DNA of 64,000 nucleotides. It comes from Metaphire vulgaris. Taxonomy: Eukaryota; Annelida; Clitellata; Crassiclitellata; Megascolecidae. The notes below the pieces were generated by a model that ran no database searches, was not told where the DNA came from, and saw only the letters and a list, made by a program, of their open reading frames with translations. Below are positions 10,315 to 22,551 of this stretch, piece by piece. The position numbers were made by a program, and so were the translations under genes. The stretch spans positions 30,657,140-30,721,139 of the forward strand of contig CM030833.1 of the NCBI GenBank assembly GCA_018105865.1. The letters run 5' to 3'. How positions within the stretch are numbered: the first letter of the stretch is position 1; each line of letters starts with the position of its first letter.

Positions 10315-11960
10315 GTTATCCTTCTGCTTATCATGAGAGACTATTTTGCATTTCAAAATGTCTCTTAATCTGTTTTTGTTAGGACGATATTACGATATTT
10401 CGTCTGAATCGAATCATTGAAGTCTTTTATTGATAACATTTTAATGAGGACGCGAATTTACAAAAAGAGATTTTTATATGTTGCTAGTGAGACTGTGAAT
10501 TCTAATCTAATCTCGTGAGCATCGTCTGGTTGCTTTGAATCTTAGATAACGCATTGGCAGCATCCGCGATTCCATGCGTATTTTCCAGCTGGAAATTCCT
10601 TTCCGTCGATCCTTGGCGATATGCTGTCTGATGCCATCGGGTGCGTTGGATTCTCATGGGTAAGACTCCGCCATGCAAAGACAAGCAATCTGCAGGGCCA
10701 TGTTAAGGCGGGGGCTGAGGGGGCTATAGCCCCCCGGCCCATCATGAAAATAGGCCCACAGATTTTCGAGATAACCTTGTTTTTGCTTGTCAGAGATTTT
10801 CAGTATAGGCGACGGCCTTTTTTCTCAACCCAGGCCACTCGGACCTTAATCCGGCCCTGGGAATCTGAGGATAACATTTAAAAAATAAAAAAAACGACCT
10901 CAAATCAGAAAATCGCTTCGTGACAATTTATCCGATCAATTTGACCAGCGCTGTCGATTAAGAAACCTCTTACAGGATGATTATGTTCGACTTAATAATT
11001 ATTCTTAACTTTCGAAATTCCTTCTTTATGCTTTTTTTCAGGCAGCCAGTCCTGCCTGCACTGAGTTGGAAACAGTGGTCCTCGATTGGCTAGGTAGGTT
11101 CACAGGTCATGCCCCCTCGACCCTTGACCCCTCCTATTTGGACAAATGAGGGAAAACAGACTCTGAATGACAGCAATAGTAAAATAATGACAAATGTTGG
11201 AACAGCTGAGACTAAACCTTCAAAAGGCGCTATATAAACGAACTAATAACGCCACCTCGCCAACACTATCATCGATCCCTCATCAACGGAGAGAGGGGCT
11301 AAAGACTCTACCCTCCTCCTCCTCCTCCTCCTCCTCCTCCGCCAAGTGGATCACTGGTCCTCTGCTCACTGACAGTTTTTGTGTCTTGTTTTGCAGCGAA
11401 GATGATCGGTCTGCCACCTGTTTTCTGGCATGAGCATGGGATCGGCGGAGGGGTGATCCAGGTGAGTGACAAGGCGACCAGTCGACCGTGACGAGGACAT
11501 GTTGTTCATGAATATGAAAGATAGAAGAATCGTCATCGGCGCTTTTGAGATTAGTGAGAATAATTGCATATAATATAGTATTATTATTAAGTGACTTATT
11601 ATCTTGCGCTATAAAAGCGTTTCCCGCTCTCAAGGACGTCTCAAGGACGTCTGCTTCAAACAAAGACATTGAATTCAGGTCTGCTCTCCCAAATGACGCC
11701 CATGCAGTCATCCATCTATATACAGTTCAGACCCCATACAAGGGGATCTGTCTAACGGCGGCATAGATGGTGTTTAACAGAATAACTCTGGCGCTATATA
11801 AAGACCGATTGCTTTTTGATCAGGGTTCAGCGAGTGAATGCGTGTTGGTAAGTATGTTAGTCGCCAGACATTCGACCATCACCGAACTCAAGGTCAAGTT
11901 TCCCTTCGTCGAGGAAGGAGTACTTCTGTCTCGTCTGGTCGCATACTGCTCAAAACTGGT

Positions 11961-12050
<90 letters not shown>

Positions 12051-13575
12051 GTCGTCGCATCGTCGTCGTCATCAGCGTCCTCATATAATCATTTGACTGA
12101 ATTGACCTTCAGTTTATGACCTTGAAAAGGTAGACGTGACTTTCTGATTGGCTGTGCAAATGAGATGCTTTCAGCCTCAGCAGCTGCTCAGGTGCACCCT
12201 ATAGCCAAAGTATCATTGGCCATGGATCCGACATAAGCAGCAACGGACAAAACAAACGGAGGAGGAGGAGGAGGAGGAGGAGGGAGAGTTGATGTCGTGG
12301 TGTGTGTGTGTTGCTTTAGGCTCACTCATGCGTTGAGAAAGCCGGAATGATAAGTCTCGTCAAGATTCGTGAATTGGAAATTGACGAAAACTTTTCACTG
12401 CGCGGCTCAACTCTGCAGAGAGCCATTGAGGTCAGGTGACCCGACTCATAGGGTCAAAGGTCATTCTACAAACCAATGGGCAGCCATTGGAAGCGAATGG
12501 CCGATTGGTCTCTTGATTCTCTAGCCTTAGAGAAAAATTACATGTATGTAACCACGGGGTGGTGGGGGGGGGGAGGAGCTGGCGGCCCCTATCCGCCCTG
12601 GGACCAGTCGTGGGTTTTGTGCAAAACAAAATGAGAAACTTTTCTGGGTGGGTGTGGCTCAGGTAGGGTGACTGACAATTTCGACACAATCTATTAGATA
12701 GACAGACTAAGTTGTTTTACAGTTTTGGAATAAAATATGCGATAGGCCTATAACAAGAGTTGTATAAAAGCAGCAGCGATGGTTAAGGTGAAGATTGATT
12801 GACTAATTGATTGATTGATTGATTGAGCAAGTATTATTTAGAGGTTTAATAGACAGCTTCACTGCATTTCCAGTAACAATGCGTCATTGAAAATTACTGA
12901 TCATAAGTGTTTGATGTTAAAAGACATGTGAGAATTATTTCCCCAATAGAAATTTGGTGAAGCCATTTTTGCATTCTTGTAAAACATCGTTTGTTTAATT
13001 TTTTTCAGGAAGATCGAAAGTTTGGTCTGATTCCATTCTACGTGAGTCGCTTCTTTTGTTCGGCTGAAGTACCAACACCACTGAGTGGGATCGGTCTATA
13101 GCTGTATAGCTCTATTTCGAGCATTATATTATAGTTGTTGGCAAAAGGAAGAGACGAGAGAGAGAGAGAGAGACAGGTTCTTTACTTTCATATTCGATAC
13201 CTGCTTGTTCTTCTTACTTACTTACCAATCGTCTGATTGCTGACGTGTAGGTGTGTGCTACCCTGGGATCAACCGCCGTCTGCTCCTTTGACAACCTGCA
13301 AGAACTCGGTCTGATCTGTGAGCGCGAGGGAATCTGGCTACACGTAGACGCTGCCTATGGGGGCAACGCCCTCATCTGCCCCGAATTCCAGCCTCTGTTG
13401 AAGGGCATCGAGGTGAGTACTTCGCCCCCGACGACGCCCCGTTGCTATGGAGATCGAGTAGACCAGTACAGCGCTGAAACTCAATTCAGTAATAATAACG
13501 GCACATGAAATTTTTATTCAATTGACAAAAATTGCAGAATTCTCAACTTCAGTTTGACCGAAGAAAGCAGAAATA

Positions 13576-13628
<53 letters not shown>

Positions 13629-14917
13629 AGTTGAATCATTTCTTAGGCAAATAGCCATTCAATTGTTTTGATATTGATTAACATTGACCTATTGTGAGGC
13701 GTTGAAGAGGATAATCTGCCCAGAAATACAATTAGCCAATTGATAATGAAACTATCTAGTATATATTTCGTAAAATCTGATTGCGTGTGTGCGTGTGGTG
13801 TGTGTGTGTGTGGGGGAGTTGGAAATCGTCGTTGTCATAGAGATGTAATGTGAATTTTTTCCCTTTTAACTCAGTACGCCAACTCATTGAACATGAACCC
13901 GAATAAATGGATGCTGGTCAACTTCGACTGTTCGACAATGTGGTGAGTATGATGGTAATCGCAGTCTCTCTTTCGCTTAACCCCTTAACCGTGTATTTAA
14001 CTGTAACTCAATGTAAAATGGACAGATATATCCGGGAACCCCAGTTAAGGGGTTAACGACGCGGCAACAACAGAGACCGCAAAACGGAACGACGAATGAT
14101 GGCTGAGATAAAGTCATCGCAGAATCATTAGCAGTCAGCAAAATATGCATGATAAAAATGTCAACGACATAGTGAAAATACCAGTAAGAAGTTCGTAGAC
14201 TTCATACTTTGAGATACATTTTTATAAAATTGTGAAACTGACGAAGAACAAAGCGGATCGACCTGAGGAGGGATGTCTCCTGTTGCTTTGCAAACAACAC
14301 GATCACTCGATCGGCTGCGTCGCGGTGAAAATCTAACTCCGACTAAATCTGGAAAGTGAAACAGTGTTGCGGTTTCAGTTAAGAGACATTTCGATCGATT
14401 TGACGTCTGTCCATCTCTCTCTCTCTTAGGGTCAGAGATCGCAAAGTGCTCGTCAACGCGTTGACCGTCGATCCTCTCTATCTGCAGCACTCGCAGTCCG
14501 GTAGGTGGCGCAACTGCGCCGTCACTCTGTAGTCGCTCGATTCTGCTCCAAACAACAACTTCTCTATATTTTTATTTATGGAATAATAAAACGAAGTGAA
14601 ATCGACGCATCTTTTCCTAATTATTAACGTCGGTTGTTGAGGGTGAATCGGTGGATGGGGGTGGGGGTGAGTGGGGGGCATGGACACTAGACAGCCACTG
14701 TGGCACCATTATTGTTAAACGCTGATTCACGAATTCTGTTGTCTTTTAATTTTAGACAAAGCGATTGATTTTCGTGTAAGTACTTCTTCTGAATATAGTA
14801 TGTTAGTACTCAATACTTGCATTTCACAATTAGTTTAAATATCAAGATTATGAAATGAATTTTGTGTTAATGGATCGCGATTGAAGTCAAACATTTAGAC
14901 AATTCGTTAATGGGCTG

Positions 14918-14980
<63 letters not shown>

Positions 14981-15544
14981 AGAAAGTAATTTGGGATTTT
15001 TAAAGCACTGGGGAATTCCACTGAGCAGAAGGTTTCGTTCTCTGAAACTGTGGTTTGTCATTCGCACATACGGCATCGAAGGACTGCAAAGCTACATCAG
15101 AGAGGTAAAACACACATACACACACGCATACACACACATCCATTTCTCAACAGCAATCGACCTAACGATAGGCATTATCTTGAAGCACTCAGTTTGCATA
15201 AATTTTTTCAAAATGGCGTTAAATTTAATATAATAAATCTATGATATTTTACTATTTATAGCACGAGCCCATGTCTACGTGTGTTTTAATTGTTTATTTT
15301 CAGTAACAATAAAGTGATTAATGGTTTTTTCTGTTTATTTTTGTCGTTTGAAGCACATTCGATTGGCGAAGAAGTTCGAATCTCTGGTTTTGCATGACAA
15401 TCGGTTTCAAGTCGTAGGAAAAGTGTCTCTCGGTCTAGTCTGCTTCAGGCTTAAGGTCTATTCTTCTCTCTGTCTCTGTCTCTGTCTCTGTCTCTGTCTC
15501 TGTCTCTGTCTCTGTCTCTGTCTCTGTCTCTGTCTCTGTCTCTG

Positions 15545-15630
<86 letters not shown>

Positions 15631-17151
15631 CTGTCTCTGCATCATTTCATGGCGCCTAATGGCAAATATGGTGCTATAGAAATATAGTTAGAATCCAGTA
15701 CTCGAACCGAATTTCCCTTAGTGTTTCATTAAGAGAAGGTCAGCGTGCAGAGGGAGTTGCTCTCAAACCAAACATTTTCCACTGCGAAATTTGAATTCTC
15801 CTCCAACATTCAACTGTTTAACCCCTCCCCCTCAATTCCCTGCAGATATAACCATGTCTGTCTCAATTAAAATACCCTGAGTTGTCGAAATTTTCAGAAA
15901 GTTCAAACGAAGGTCATTTGTGTATTCATAGGGACAGTATTTTTAGATTTTAAATAGTGAAAATATGCGTCTCTATATTTCCAAGCGTCGCTCGTTCTCA
16001 CGTGACGATTGAAATTGAGAGGAAATTACTTTTCTTCGGTCAAATGTCAAATCCTGATATCTAAGGATGGAGAGTTTAAATTTGAGCGAAAGTTAACGAT
16101 GCAAAGAACCCTATAAGACGCCACCTGTCGTGACCTTTGTGACGTTGTAATCAACGCAGGGTCATAACCTTCGGACCCAGATGTTGCTGAGGGCAATCAA
16201 TATGTCTGGTAAGATCCACATGGTTCCCGCCCTCATCAGCGAGGATTACGTCATCAGGTTCGCCGTCTGCGCTCAAAGGGCGACCGATGACGACATCGAT
16301 TTCGCTTGGAACGTCATCGCAGAAATGGCGACCGATGTACTCGAAGTATGCGACAACGAAACATCGGCGCTAAAGGAAGTGGCAGAACGCATGGCATCAA
16401 TTGAGGTCAGACAACTACTACAACAACGACAACAGCTACGACGATGACGACGACGACGACGACGATGGCTGTGTTGCTGATGGCCACAGTGATGATGATG
16501 ACGACAATCAGCGGCGTAGCCAGGATTTCCCGAAGGGGTTATGACCATTCTCAACTTCTAAAAATCATGACAAGCATAAAAAGGTCGTCGCTTATCATTT
16601 TGCTTAATTAAGTTACTTATGTAGTCCATGAGCGACTACAACTATATTGATATTCTTCTTCGCTTCTTTTTGCTTAAACCCTATGATGATGATGATGATG
16701 ACGATGATGATGATGATGATGACGACAACGACAGATGGATTCTGATGAGTCTTTGAGTCCAGACAAGGAGCCTCAATGGGAAGGGGTGACTGAGGAGGAA
16801 GGCTTCCCCTATGACGACAACATTCCCTCCATTCCCTCCATTCCCACGCTCAGCGAACTTCCGGCTGCGAAGAACGGACCAGTGGCCGCCTACAGACGCC
16901 GGAACATGCTACTGCGCATGATCAGTGACCCCAAATGTTACAACCCCCGCGTGCTCAAGTCCTCTGTCACGACAAAAGACAGAGGAACGAGACGGAGAAA
17001 CAGGAGCCTCGAATGGGCGCTGCCGACGACGAGGGCCAGCCGCCCCAGACGAAGGGCGGCGAAGAGACGAAGGGGCAAACCGGAGGAGGAGGAGGAGGAG
17101 GAGGAAGAGACGAACTCTAGGGTCGATTACGTCATCATCAGAGTCCAGTGA
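9864..17151 (+). CDS. Tdc: Tyrosine/aromatic L-amino acid decarboxylase (PLP, group II)
   Basis: Fourteen coding exons join in phase: 9864-10064, 10546-10659, 11042-11093, 11397-11461, 11824-11958, 12320-12430, 13009-13041, 13251-13412, 13875-13942, 14430-14500, 14756-14775, 15006-15104, 15354-15455, 16160-16405 and 16735-17151, counting 13875-14775 as three short exons (15 segments in total). They encode about 632 residues. The enzyme removes the carboxyl group of aromatic amino acids with pyridoxal phosphate. Visible landmarks: [20 protein letters not shown] in exon 2, His191 (AHSCVEKAG), Asp270 in HVDAAYGG, and the PLP lysine 302 in NMNPNKW. Then [18 protein letters not shown] follows, and a C-terminal [18 protein letters not shown] segment that to my knowledge is shared by invertebrate tyrosine and histidine decarboxylases. 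PLSRRF has Ser where dopa decarboxylase has Gly. I favour tyrosine decarboxylase (tyramine/octopamine synthesis), with histidine decarboxylase as the alternative. Intron 1 uses a GC donor. The start Met is the only one giving the conserved [16 protein letters not shown] beginning. The last exon adds a basic then poly-Glu tail. Confidence 0.93.
10262..10312. repeat. (CT)n microsatellite
   Basis: A CT array in decarboxylase intron 1, downstream of the GC donor. Confidence 0.95.
10685..10867. mobile_element. hAT-like MITE in decarboxylase intron
   Basis: The element runs 10693-10859 (167 bp) with inverted ends CAGGGCC...GGCCCTG. The 8-bp flanks GCAATCTG and GGAATCTG differ by one base. It sits 33 bp downstream of the exon 2 donor. 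Confidence 0.8.
11961..12048 (+). repeat. (ATC)n abutting the exon 5 donor
   Basis: About 29 ATC units start two bases after the GT at 11959. The array is in frame with exon 5 and would extend it as poly-Ser if the donor were skipped. A CG-rich GTCGTC continuation follows. Confidence 0.95.
13580..13626. repeat. (GA)n microsatellite
   Basis: Dinucleotide array in the intron after decarboxylase exon 8. Confidence 0.95.
14922..14979. repeat. (TTA)n microsatellite
   Basis: About 19 TTA units ending 26 bp before the exon that starts at 15006, so it occupies the branch-point/polypyrimidine area of that intron. Confidence 0.95.
15462..15623. repeat. Compound (TCTGTC)n-(TC)n microsatellite
   Basis: A TCTGTC hexamer array passes into a pure TC array, beginning 7 bp after the donor of the exon ending at 15455. 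Confidence 0.95.
16512..16675. mobile_element. Truncated copy of the CAGTGACGTAGCC MITE
   Basis: It starts CAGCGGCGTAGCCAGGATTT and parallels 8948-9120 base for base with indels; the right half is missing. It lies in the last decarboxylase intron, flanked by GAC and GAT trinucleotide tracts (16446-16470 and 16684-16725). Confidence 0.7.
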
Positions 17152-17795
17152 CGTCAGTAGAATCGTGAATTTTGTTAAAATCCCGGTTTATTCTATTACG
17201 TATTATCTATGTGAAGTTGGCCAAAAATAAAGGCGATTACAAAGACAAGGGCGAAAACAGCGTTCTTACCTCAAGAACTTTCCTCGATTGACTTTTTTTT
17301 AAAAAGTTTTTCCAATGTAATAACTGAAGACGTTTCTTCAAATGTCAGACTTTTGGCACCAACTTGATTCCAAGAACTCACAGATGTTTAAGCCTTTGTG
17401 CCGGAGTTTTTTTAAAATCATCGATACCAATTGATTTGCATCCAACTCTAGTACAGACTACAGATGCGCCCATAAAAGATCACCACAGACCGACGCTTTA
17501 TCACCAGACATTGGAGGGAGGGTCGACCCCTGGACTAAATTTTCAACCGGGGTCGAGTCTTTTCGGCAATAAGTGAAGCGAGTGACTGTCTGTTATGAGA
17601 GGCGGAAACATTGGCCGTCCATCCAATAGACATCGTGATTGTGGCGCCATAGAAGTCAAGCAATAGAACTTAAAAACTGCGACTGCGAAATCCTGACATT
17701 TTAACAAATCAAAAACTGCCGTCGATCTTTTGCCCGAGAGTCCAGGAGAACGATACTATTGCTACGAATTTAAAGCTAATCGCTTTGATTGACAC

Positions 17796-17853
<58 letters not shown>

Positions 17854-19066
17854 CTGGTGTTAGATCGCTTGTTAACCAGAAATATACGTTGGCAAAATTC
17901 TTTACCCTTAATTGCAAAATAATAAAAGTTTTTTTCTTATATCTTTGCCTGTAAATAAGTGTTAGGCTACTTATTATCGGATATATGTTTATTAAAGATG
18001 ACAATATCCTTATACAAAACATTCAAGTTTGAAAGGTTATTTTCCAATATGTAGAAAATATTACGATATTTGTGCTCTTTATTAAAATGGTGTACTGATC
18101 GACTGTTAAACATTTCAACAGTCTGTTGTGTCGTCCGTTGCTAGCTGTTTCGTCGTCTTTGTGTTAGAGAAATCGGCTGAATGTTGTGAAACTTGAATCA
18201 TCGTTTTAAAACTCATGTGATTTGATCGAATACATTCTCTTGCAAAACAACTGCTTTGTCTTTTCTCAATTAAGAACGCAGATCCCTTCAACTGAGGAAA
18301 CGATTCGAAGCATTCCATAGACAAGTGACTCGGGCAAAAAAAGTGCATTCTTGCGTCTCTTTTAAAATTGCTGCAAAGTTGAATTTGAGGGCAATTCTAA
18401 TTCGCCGTCTTTATTATTAAAGGGAGGAAATAACCTTTTCACCCGGTCAAGTTCAAAGGTCAAGCTGCACATTTTGCAGTTCGAGGATAAGTTACCTATA
18501 GAGCTGTAACCACTTAAGATACTTCGAATTCTGATTCGTTATCTTCAGGATTAATTTTTTTCTGATAATCTGGTCTTACATAAATATTCCGAAGGTCATT
18601 AAGACATCCCATGAGGTCATTTGGTCATTATAATCTGCGCTTCTCGTGACGCTTTCTTCGAAAAATAAAATTGAAAGTCATTTTATCTGTTATGTAACCC
18701 ACCAGTCAATTCCCATAATGCCTGGGCGTCAACGCACGTTCCATCTCCGATCACTTCATTAGCCAAACGCTTCAGACGCAAACGCTCCCAAAGGACGGAA
18801 AAGGAAGAAACATGAGTCTCTGTCTGCCTCTCTGTCTGTCTGTCTGTCTGTCTTTCTAATCCGATCACCTCTGTCAACTACGACTGTTCTTCAACCAATA
18901 TAATATTCACTCTCCAACCGAACAGTAAGTAAGATAAACTGACTTCCAATGTCCACAACGACTCTAAGCAGGTACAGCGCAGAATTCTTTTTCTGCTTTA
19001 TATAAAGAAGTAAATAGGCGCAAGAAAAGTCAGACATCGCCCTACAAAACGCCTTCGTCCATAATT

Positions 19067-19406
19067 CAGTGGTTCTCAAACTGGGGTTCGCGGTCTCATA
19101 GGGGACCGCAAAGCGGTTTCAGGAGGGGACCATAAAGAGATTACTTTCTCAAGATATCTCACCAACATCTTAGAACACTAAACACACGGATGGCTCTAAG
19201 AGTGCTGATTCCATTTGAATATAAATTTGATGACTAAGAGTCTAAGATTTACAAATTATCTGTTTAAATAATTAATTGACAAAACAAGTAACCTATGTGT
19301 TAATTACAGCTAATTTTAAATCCAAATTTTACAATGTCCGCGAATCATCACAAAAGTTTCTAAGGGACCACCACTCAAGAGACCTTAAAAAGTTTGAGAA
19401 CCGCTG
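19067..19406. mobile_element. hAT-Charlie-like MITE, copy 2
   Basis: The terminal inverted repeats CAGTGGTTCTCAAACT and AGTTTGAGAACCGCTG differ at one position. Its interior is shared with 9230-9545. Neighbouring GTCCATAATT (left) and GTCCAGAT (right) could be a decayed target duplication. Confidence 0.85.
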
Positions 19407-19979
19407 GTCCAGATGAGCGTCGAAAGAGCAAACTGTTTCCCTTTGGCACTCCCTCTTCAACCACCTACGGAGTTAATAGCATATATTACGTCACTGGGAT
19501 TTCAAGAAGCACCAGCATCTTACGTTCCTCAATTAAGCCTAAAAGCTTTCTGTCATTTTTTGCATAAATACTGGACGAGATTCCACGGTAAAATGGAAAT
19601 GGAAAAGTAATGAGAAATTCTGGATGAAAGGCTAAATGAGAACTCGGCCAGAGTACACGAAGAGCTGATGCACACTAAACAGTGTTATTCATTTTGGACG
19701 TGGCAATGGATTTCTAGATAATTTTCTCCGCGAGAAATAATTAGATAATTTCAATGTGGAAAAGGATCGAGGCTAGAGCGATCAAAAAAGAGGAAAGAGA
19801 GTAATGAAAACAGAAAAAACGGAAATACAGTTGGACGACAGAACTACGCAGATTTAGACGATCAATGCATGGACCTGAATAATTAATCGGACGTCATTAA
19901 ACATGCAACAATGGCGAGATTATGTTATGAAGGATCGCCGATTGCACAGGAACATCGGTCTATTCAAAGGTCGTGCTAT

Positions 19980-19981
<2 letters not shown>

Positions 19982-20041
<60 letters not shown>
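19982..20041. repeat. (GA)n microsatellite
   Basis: About 30 GA units in intergenic DNA. Confidence 0.95.
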
Positions 20042-20045
<4 letters not shown>

Positions 20046-20795
20046 GTGATAGGAGATTCGATGAGCTGCAGTTGATTTGGTGTTAAAATTTGACCAGATG
20101 CAGAGTAAGCGAAGACATCGATTAGTATCGATTAGTCTAGTCACTCTCTGTTGCCTTGAATTCAGAGTCAAATGGAAAGGGTTCGATGACTCATCGTTTC
20201 CGTCCAATCTCTCCTCTTCTCTTCTGTTTACCTCATCAATAATTTCACTCAACGCCCTCCTCCTCCCCTCCCCTCCCCAAATGATGCCCAGTTCCTCGTT
20301 GTATCCTTGCGTGACAGGCGCCTCCACTCATGCCAAGAGTTAGCTTTTAAGACAACTGGCGAATGAGACGAGGTCTTGTTACCGTAACTTCACGGATTTA
20401 GGACAATGCATTAACAAATACCGTATAAGCATTGACGGAATTATTTTGCGAATACTTTCGAAGTGGACGCGACATCTGCTGCGATTGTCTGTGCGTTGGT
20501 GTGGCGGTTGTTGGACACTTTGATTCTGCGAATATTCAGCTGCTGCTGCTGCTGCTGCTGCGATCATCAGCTGCTGGGTCCACCCAGCGATCGTCTATGG
20601 ACGCCTATGTGCTGTAGCCTATGTCAATGCAGTTCTGTTGAAGCTGCTGCTCTGCTGTTGACGCTCGGTGCCAAGGGAAGGCGCGTTCGCTGAATGCAGA
20701 CGATAGCTTTTCAATTGCTGTTGAGTTCATTCGGTGGCTGTGAACGGCAACTGTGACCAGAGCGAGGCAAAGTGAACGCTCATGAACAGCTGAAA

Positions 20796-22332
20796 ATGTG
20801 GTCATTTGGATTCCTGACTGCATTTGCTATTATCCTGTGGACCTGGTTCTTTGGTGAGTGGAAAATATCATTCGCCTCTCTCCGTTTGAAAAGCGCTAGA
20901 GAAATATAGTTTGCCAACGCATTGATGTGTAAACGATTGAATGCAAAAACCGCCGATGCTGCAGTCTCAACTCCCGTCGAATTTCATGTTTTGTTCAAAT
21001 TGCAAAGAATTCAGAGACTCGAATTCGAAAGAACGAGAGACTATTTGAAGAAGTCTGTTTTGTAGACATTTAGAATATCACAGCTGGATTTCATTTCGCA
21101 TTTTGTCCCTAAATTTACAATAGAAACGGGTTTCAAACTGAATCATTTTAAAACTCGGATTTCAAGTTGCTGCGCAAAATGCTTCGAATTGAATTGCGAG
21201 TCGGTTAATTGATGTAAAGTATACGCATTAGCAGTTGATGTCTTGATTTTCCTTCTATATTTAGGCTTAAATTTCCCCCAGCTCTTCGCAATCTGTGCTG
21301 TCCATGGCGTTCCTCTGAGCACTTCGTTCCAATAGTTTCTTCACAGACCTTTCTTTAATAAACTCCCTTCAGAAAACTCAACCGATTAACTAGGATGGAT
21401 GATGAACAGATATCGTAATACGAAACTCTCCATACACATAGAGTTATTAAGCTCTACGCGTTTCATCTCTGAGTCATTAGTAAAGTTATCGGCTTTAGCA
21501 TCAGCATTGACATTGAAGCCCTCGAGTAGAAGTGATTCTAAGAGATAAAAGAAACTGCAAAAGAATTCGATTTTCGAAAAGAAGTAAGTAAGAAATGAGA
21601 CAAAATACGAAAGACGAAATTGAGGGAACATAAGCAGACGCAGAAGTCAACGAGAGACACAAATGCAGCCAGAAGACCAGAGACAGAGAACCATTCGAAG
21701 AGAGCGAGAGAGCGAGAGAGAGGGAGAGGGAGGGAGAGAGGGAGGAAGGGAGAGCCAGGTGATTGATGGAGCGCATAACAATTGGCATCTGAAAAGAGTG
21801 ACGAAGAAAGTGCTTTTTTCGTCAGATGAATTCCTTTGAATGTTGGAACTGACCGAAAAGCAATTGTCTGCAGTCAAATGCTCTTCGGAGGGAGGAGGTG
21901 AGGGGGAGGGGGAGGGGGGAAATATTCGTTGTGTCGCATTGTTCGTGCATGCATGCGTCGTGCTGGACTTGGTCACGTGAGTCGTCCTCTGGAAAGACCG
22001 ACGAATTGACGCAAATTGACATCGATTTGTCCGTCACTTGGAGTGCCTATCATCGGTGACGTCACTGACGCTTAGCGGTCACTTTATCTGTCTTATATCT
22101 CGCCTCTTCTGTCCCCGTCGTTATCTGCCTATGGATGTCCTCGTGGCGTCTGTTCGTCTGTCTTTATTAGCAGACTGCAATGATGCGGACAAACTCAAAT
22201 AATTCTGGATTTTGAGCCGGAATATAAGAGTAGACGGAGCCAGAGACAGAGTGAGACTAATGAAGATCAAGAGAGACTGTCAGAGACGAAGAGAGTCTCC
22301 GGGTCTTCACTGTTGGTCTCTCTCTCTCTCTG

Positions 22333-22373
<41 letters not shown>

Positions 22374-22456
22374 GTCTCTGTCTCTGTCTCTCTGTCTCTC
22401 TGTCTCTGTCTCTGTCTCTCTGTCTCTGTCTCTGTCTCTGTCTGTCTGTCTCTGTC

Positions 22457-22551
<95 letters not shown>

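Larger units (their letters stand above)
17152..20795. other. Decarboxylase 3' end and intergenic DNA
   Basis: An AATAAA at about 17225, 75 bp after the stop, is a likely poly(A) signal. Beyond it lie an ATT array (17801-17850), a hAT-like MITE (19067-19406), a GA array (19982-20041) and a CTG tract at about 20539-20560. I see no further gene. The region just before 20796 should contain the receptor promoter, but no TATA box is obvious. Confidence 0.55.

Noticed and set aside
16446..16725. GAC/GAT-rich frames between the last two decarboxylase exons
   Set aside because: Trinucleotide repeats interrupted by a truncated MITE; intronic.
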